From: [Pasteurella] aerogenes
Lineage (GTDB): Bacteria; Pseudomonadota; Gammaproteobacteria; Enterobacterales; Pasteurellaceae
DNA length: 64,000 nt
Direction: 5' to 3'
Assembly (NCBI GenBank): GCA_900637275.1
Contig: LR134362.1
Span: forward strand, 1,178,001 to 1,242,000
Part shown: piece after piece, positions 60,612 to 64,000 of the stretch
Layout of the letters: the number at the start of each line of letters is the position of its first letter
Position numbering within the stretch: position 1 is the stretch's first letter
Program-made: the position numbers and the translations under genes
Notes under the pieces: generated by a model
The model's input: only the letters and a program-made list of their open reading frames with translations
Told to the model about the DNA's origin: nothing
Database searches by the model: none

Positions 60612-62087
60612 ATGGAATCTGTTGAACTATTGGTGAACGTTACGCCAAACGAAACCCGGATCGCGCTTGTCGATACCGGTATCTTAAAAGAAGTACATAT
60701 TGAACGTCAGGCAAAACGAGGTATTGTTGGTAATATTTACAAAGGTCGGGTCACGCGCGTATTGCCCGGAATGCAATCCGCATTCGTTGATATTGGGCTA
60801 GAAAAAGCCGCCTTTTTACACGCCTCTGACATTGTTTCACACACTGAATGTGTCGATGAAAATGAGAAAAAACAATTTATCGTCAAAGATATTGCCGAAT
60901 TAGTGCGCGAAGGACAGGATATTGTGGTGCAAGTGGTTAAAGATCCCCTTGGCACTAAAGGCGCTCGCCTCACCACAGATATCACGCTCCCCTCCCGCTA
61001 TTTAGTATTTATGCCGGAAAACAGCCACGTCGGCGTATCACAACGCATTGAAAGCGAAGAAGAACGCGCTCGTCTAAAAGCGTTAGTCGAACCTTTTTGT
61101 GATGAATTAGGCGGTTTTATCATCCGTACTGCTTCAGAAGGCGCAACCGAAGAAGAATTACGTCAAGATGCGGAATTTTTAAAACGCCTATGGCGAAAAG
61201 TTATCGAACGTCGCAGCAAATATCCGACACGCTCCATGTTATATGGTGAATTGGCACTCACGCAACGCATTTTAAGGGATTTTATCGGTGCTGGCTTAGA
61301 AAAAATCCGAATTGACTCTAAATTATGCTTTGCCGAGGTCAAACAATTTACTGAAGAATTTATCCCAACGCTCACCGATAAACTGGTGTTATATTCGGGC
61401 AACCAACCGCTATTTGATCTTTATGGTGTCGAAACGGCTATTCAAACCGCGCTCAATAAACGGGTCAACCTAAAATCCGGCGGTTATTTAATTATCGAAC
61501 AAACGGAAGCCATGACCACTATCGACATCAACACCGGTGCCTTTGTCGGTCATCGCGACCTAGCGGAAACCATTTTTAACACCAATATTGAAGCCACCAA
61601 AGCCATCGCGCAACAATTGCAGCTACGCAACCTCGGCGGAATTATCATTATCGATTTTATTGATATGCAAAGTGACGAACATCGCAACCGTGTACTAGAA
61701 GCATTGCAACAAGCCTTATCCAAAGATCGCGTTAAAACTAACGTCAATGGTTTTACTCAATTAGGCTTGGTTGAAATGACCCGCAAACGCACACGCGAAA
61801 GTTTGGAGCATATTCTCTGCGGCGACTGTCCATCTTGCAACGGGCGTGGACGTGTGAAAACGGTGGAAACCATCTGCTATGAAATCATGCGTGAAATTAT
61901 CCGTGTGCATCATCTATTTTCCAGCGAACAATTTGTGGTTTATGCGTCACACGAAGTTGCCGATTATTTAATTAACGAAGAGAGCCACGGACTGGTCGCC
62001 GAACTGGAAGTCTTTATCGGCAAACAAATTCAAATCAAAACAGAAGCATTCTATCACCAAGAACAGTTTGATGTAGTGGTAATGTAA
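60612..62087 (+). CDS. rng: Ribonuclease G
   Basis: This 491-residue endoribonuclease processes the 5' end of 16S rRNA and takes part in mRNA decay. It has an S1 domain (about 38-125: IYKGRVTRVLPGMQSAFVDI), a DNase I-like catalytic domain with metal Asp residues in TTIDINTGAF and IIIDFIDM, and a zinc link CGDCPSC near 405. The length equals E. coli RNase G (489). The start MESVELLVNVTPNETR at 60612 follows AAGGATA; the open frame from 60498 is upstream noncoding. Confidence 0.97.
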   Translation: MESVELLVNVTPNETRIALVDTGILKEVHIERQAKRGIVGNIYKGRVTRVLPGMQSAFVDIGLEKAAFLHASDIVSHTECVDENEKKQFIVKDIAELVREGQDIVVQVVKDPLGTKGARLTTDITLPSRYLVFMPENSHVGVSQRIESEEERARLKALVEPFCDELGGFIIRTASEGATEEELRQDAEFLKRLWRKVIERRSKYPTRSMLYGELALTQRILRDFIGAGLEKIRIDSKLCFAEVKQFTEEFIPTLTDKLVLYSGNQPLFDLYGVETAIQTALNKRVNLKSGGYLIIEQTEAMTTIDINTGAFVGHRDLAETIFNTNIEATKAIAQQLQLRNLGGIIIIDFIDMQSDEHRNRVLEALQQALSKDRVKTNVNGFTQLGLVEMTRKRTRESLEHILCGDCPSCNGRGRVKTVETICYEIMREIIRVHHLFSSEQFVVYASHEVADYLINEESHGLVAELEVFIGKQIQIKTEAFYHQEQFDVVVM

Positions 62088-62098
62088 CCCACACTGCA

Positions 62099-62128
62099 GG
62101 CACGAGCATCCCACTCGTGCCTTTTCAT
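62099..62128 (+). terminator. Terminator of rng
   Basis: GGCACGAG (62099-62106) and CTCGTGCC (62114-62121) form an 8-bp stem with a 7-base loop, followed by TTTTCATTTT. Confidence 0.85.
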
Positions 62129-62161
62129 TTTCTCTCAAAAAAACACCGCACTTTCCTTTAC

Positions 62162-62342
62162 ATCCCGTTTCCACCGCCGCAGCGACTTACCATTTCTAGG
62201 AAAATTTGTCGTGTTTGAGCTTGCAACGCAAGCGAGTTTCAAATTTTCCGTTAAAGAAATGGTAACCAAGCGTAGGGAAAAGGTGAAACCGGGTTGCCTT
62301 TCTTTTGGTTACTTTTCTTTGGCAAAGCAAAGAAAAGTAACC
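62162..62342. repeat. Structured repeat, copy 1
   Basis: About 180 bases, nearly identical to copy 2. Three nested inverted repeats are visible: outer TACCATTTCT/AGAAATGGTA, middle GAAAATTTG/CAAATTTTC, inner GCTTGC/GCAAGC. A second hairpin lies at its 3' end: GGTTACTTTTCTTTG with CAAAGAAAAGTAACC, 15 bp. This looks like a mobile or structured intergenic element. Confidence 0.85.
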
Positions 62343-62461
62343 AAATGGATATTCAGCACCAGTGATTAATAAAAAAACATCATAAAAGTGCGACGACAAC
62401 ACAAAGCAAAACAACCCATCATAAAAACCTCCCCAAAAATCACCGCACTTTTCATTTTTTT

Positions 62462-62641
62462 ATCCCCGTTTTCACCGCCGAAGCGACTTACCATTTCTAG
62501 GAAAATTTGTCGTGTTTGAGCTTGCAACGCAAGCGAGTTTCAAATTTTCCGTCAAAGAAATGGTAACCAAGCGTAGGGAAAAGGTGAAACCGGGTTGCCT
62601 TTCTTTTGGTTACTTTTCTTTGGCAAAGCAAAGAAAAGTGA
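62462..62641. repeat. Structured repeat, copy 2
   Basis: It is a copy of 62162-62342, offset by 301 bases, with few differences (for example GTTAAAG to GTCAAAG, and the end AGTAACC to AGTGAC). Its 3' hairpin arm is therefore imperfect. A 32-base tail, GGTTTTGTGGCAACGCAAAG and onward, follows and recurs at 16951-16982 between purH and purD. Confidence 0.85.
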
Positions 62642-62679
62642 CAAAAAGGTTTTGTGGCAACGCAAAGAAAAGTGACAAT

Positions 62680-62705
62680 AAAAAAAGCGGTGAAAAATCA
62701 CCGCT
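62680..62705 (-). terminator. Terminator of the adhesin gene
   Basis: On the minus strand AGCGGTGA and TCACCGCT form an 8-bp stem with a 4-base loop, followed by at least six T residues. Confidence 0.85.
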
Positions 62706-62729
62706 CTTTTAGATTAGATTAATGGATAA

Positions 62730-64000
62730 TTACCATTGATATCCAATACTTGCTGCAGCACCTGTATCGCCACGAGTATTCGCATTGATAGAAAGTTTAA
62801 CACCTAATTTACCATTATCGGATAATCTTGAGTAACCCACTGCAACTGCGTTTTGACCACGATAGTTACCGACACCAGCAGAAACCATAGATTTACCCGG
62901 AAGAGTTGCGTGGTAAAGCCCTGCCGCTGCCATGGCGCCGGCGATACCACCGCGTAAATCTTTATCCATTTTGTTCATGTTGTTATAAACATTACCCAAA
63001 CCGGCTTTCAATTGATTTACGTTGACTGCATCCGTACCTTTCACACCCGGTGCTACATTGGTGATACGTGTTGGTGCTTTCTCTGTACCGACACTTAACT
63101 CGTTAGTACCATCTTCCGCGGTTGAGCCACTCATCGTTACAGGACCAACATTAACGGTATTCGTCGTAATAGAATTCACATTCACATCTCTCGCAAGACC
63201 TACTTTGAACTCTTTACCACCCGTTTTGTTCACCGCAGTATCTGTTACCACAATGTTTTTATCCGCTGCAACAACAGTTTCACGAACCGTATTGGCTTTA
63301 ACTGCATCGACGTTTACTTTCACTGTCGTTACGCCATTTTGCGTTTCAGAAACAACGGTCGTACCTGTACCATTTGCGAAGTTAACTGTGTCATAAGTAG
63401 AAACGAAGTCTGCCGGTTTACCATTGGTTTGTAAGTTCCAACCGGAATTCAACACATCGCCAATCGTTGCTGCATTACGTTTATCTTCTTCTGCCACATT
63501 CGGTTTTGTCACATTGTCTTTACCTGTTGGATCCGGCAAGGTGGTAGTTAAATTACTGATCACATTTTTACCGTCTTTCGTTTCTATGGTAACTGGACCA
63601 TTATTTTCATCACCGCCCACAGAAATCGTATCTGCTTTAAGATCTTTCGCTAATTCAACGGTATAGTTAGTGGTACCGGAAGCATCTTTTTCACCCGCAG
63701 TGACTACCACGTTACCGGATGTGCCGGCGCTTACTGTGGTTTTCTCTGCATTAACGGTATAAGTTGTGGTATTACCTTCAACTTTAGTCTCAACTGTTGT
63801 ATGGTTACCTGCGGCAACAACTGTTTTACCTACGCCTGCAACTGCTTCTTTTAATTGAGAAACGTTTACAGCATCAGTATCAGCTTCTCCTGCAGCGACG
63901 TTGGTGATCTTCGCACCGCCAACATCTACTTTGTTATCGCCAAGTTTGATGGTTGTACCGTCGTTGCTGATAGAGCTAATGTCAGCTAAATCACCTTGAA
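62730..64000 (-). CDS. Trimeric autotransporter adhesin (Hia/Hsf/YadA type), C-terminal part
   Basis: The frame is open to the right edge of the window, so at least 423 residues of a larger protein are present; the GTG at 63710 is internal. The stalk part has repeats such as ITNVAAGEADTDAVNVSQLK and ITNVAPGVKGTDAVNVNQLK, the neck motif of YadA-like proteins. The C-terminal anchor begins LRGGIAGAMAAAGLYHATLP (4 strands per subunit, 12 in the trimer) and ends with Trp (GYQW) where most anchors end in Phe. It forms trimers on the cell surface and mediates host or matrix adhesion. Confidence 0.93.
   Translation of the reverse strand, partial: QGDLADISSISNDGTTIKLGDNKVDVGGAKITNVAAGEADTDAVNVSQLKEAVAGVGKTVVAAGNHTTVETKVEGNTTTYTVNAEKTTVSAGTSGNVVVTAGEKDASGTTNYTVELAKDLKADTISVGGDENNGPVTIETKDGKNVISNLTTTLPDPTGKDNVTKPNVAEEDKRNAATIGDVLNSGWNLQTNGKPADFVSTYDTVNFANGTGTTVVSETQNGVTTVKVNVDAVKANTVRETVVAADKNIVVTDTAVNKTGGKEFKVGLARDVNVNSITTNTVNVGPVTMSGSTAEDGTNELSVGTEKAPTRITNVAPGVKGTDAVNVNQLKAGLGNVYNNMNKMDKDLRGGIAGAMAAAGLYHATLPGKSMVSAGVGNYRGQNAVAVGYSRLSDNGKLGVKLSINANTRGDTGAAASIGYQW

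Larger units (their letters stand above)
62088..62729. other. Repeat-rich intergenic region between rng and the adhesin gene
   Basis: This 642-base stretch has no credible gene. It holds the rng terminator, two near-identical repeat copies (62162-62342 and 62462-62641) with a USS-rich spacer, a third partial 3' tail (62648-62680), and the adhesin terminator. Short ORFs inside the repeats, such as those ending FGYFSLAKQRKVTK, are probably by-products of the repeat. Confidence 0.75.

Noticed and set aside
62512..62712. Plus-strand ORF of 66 codons in repeat copy 2
   Set aside because: It is the repeat itself read in one frame; the copy 1 version breaks in a different place, and no start signal is seen.
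63022..63666. Plus-strand ORFs opposite the adhesin gene
   Set aside because: They are antisense shadows of a low-complexity Thr/Asn/Val-rich reading frame with a clear YadA-like anchor.
62730..63710. A complete adhesin gene starting at the GTG 63710
   Set aside because: The same frame is open to the window edge with adhesin-type repeats, so the GTG is internal.
1..64000. CRISPR arrays, prophage, transposases, tRNA or rRNA genes
   Set aside because: No repeat-spacer arrays, integrase or transposase genes, or tRNA-like cloverleafs were seen in the gene gaps.

Overview
The window is a 64 kb stretch of a Pasteurellaceae chromosome. The main reason is the uptake signal AAGTGCGGT (complement ACCGCACTT), the Haemophilus influenzae-type DNA uptake sequence (USS). 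More than 40 exact copies can be counted by eye on both strands, often as inverted pairs that form terminators. Protein sequences and gene order also match this family: trpR-mtgA, dsbC-recJ, prfB-lysS, ygiW/qseBC, proQ-prc beside letAB, and tsaE-amiB-mutL-miaA-hfq-hflX. A citrate synthase gene beside sucABCD argues against H. influenzae itself, which lacks citrate synthase, and fits a Pasteurella/Aggregatibacter-like member. The species cannot be fixed from this window. The region is mostly core genome. No prophage, insertion sequence, CRISPR array, tRNA or rRNA gene was seen.

Layout. 1-8.9 kb: trpR (5' cut), mtgA and ydfG; a leftward operon dsbC-recJ-(thioredoxin-fold protein)-mtnN; prfB with its programmed +1 frameshift; lysS; hypA. 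8.9-12.4 kb: a leftward block ygiW - TPP riboswitch - tenA - qseB - qseC, with a QseB-type box in front of ygiW. 12.4-18.7 kb: a PLP aminotransferase, a DUF1294 gene, glyA, purD and purH, with a PurR operator before purH. 18.8-27.8 kb: sucABCD, a zinc alcohol dehydrogenase and the divergent gltA, which together form the 2-oxoglutarate/succinyl-CoA and citrate entry part of the TCA cycle. 27.8-33 kb: a Lys/Ala-rich exported protein, a TAXI-type TRAP transporter (binding protein plus fused permease) and a UspA-like protein. 33-41.6 kb: an EmrA/MFS efflux pair and an envelope group (YcbL-like hydrolase, Tat-exported YcbK-like protein, L,D-transpeptidase, Prc protease), then proQ. 41.8-50.1 kb: letA-letB (lipid transport, seven MCE domains) and parE-parC. 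50.1-56.5 kb: tsaE-amiB-mutL-miaA-hfq-hflX. 56.6-62.1 kb: a porin with a CRP-type promoter, putP-cmoB and rng. 62.1-64 kb: two near-identical structured repeats, then the 3' end of a trimeric autotransporter adhesin that runs off the window.

The most unusual arrangement is tenA with its TPP riboswitch lying between ygiW and qseBC. In Aggregatibacter those three genes are known as one QseB-controlled operon. A near-perfect CTTAA-N6-CTTAA QseB box is still present before ygiW. Other points to follow up are the nested-palindrome repeat at 62.2-62.6 kb, with a decayed relative between purD and purH; the TTG start of hflX with a USS hairpin inside its coding region; LacI-family-like operators in the 500 bp gap before the TRAP genes; and the Lys/Ala-rich exported protein. 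No clearly new multi-gene system was found.
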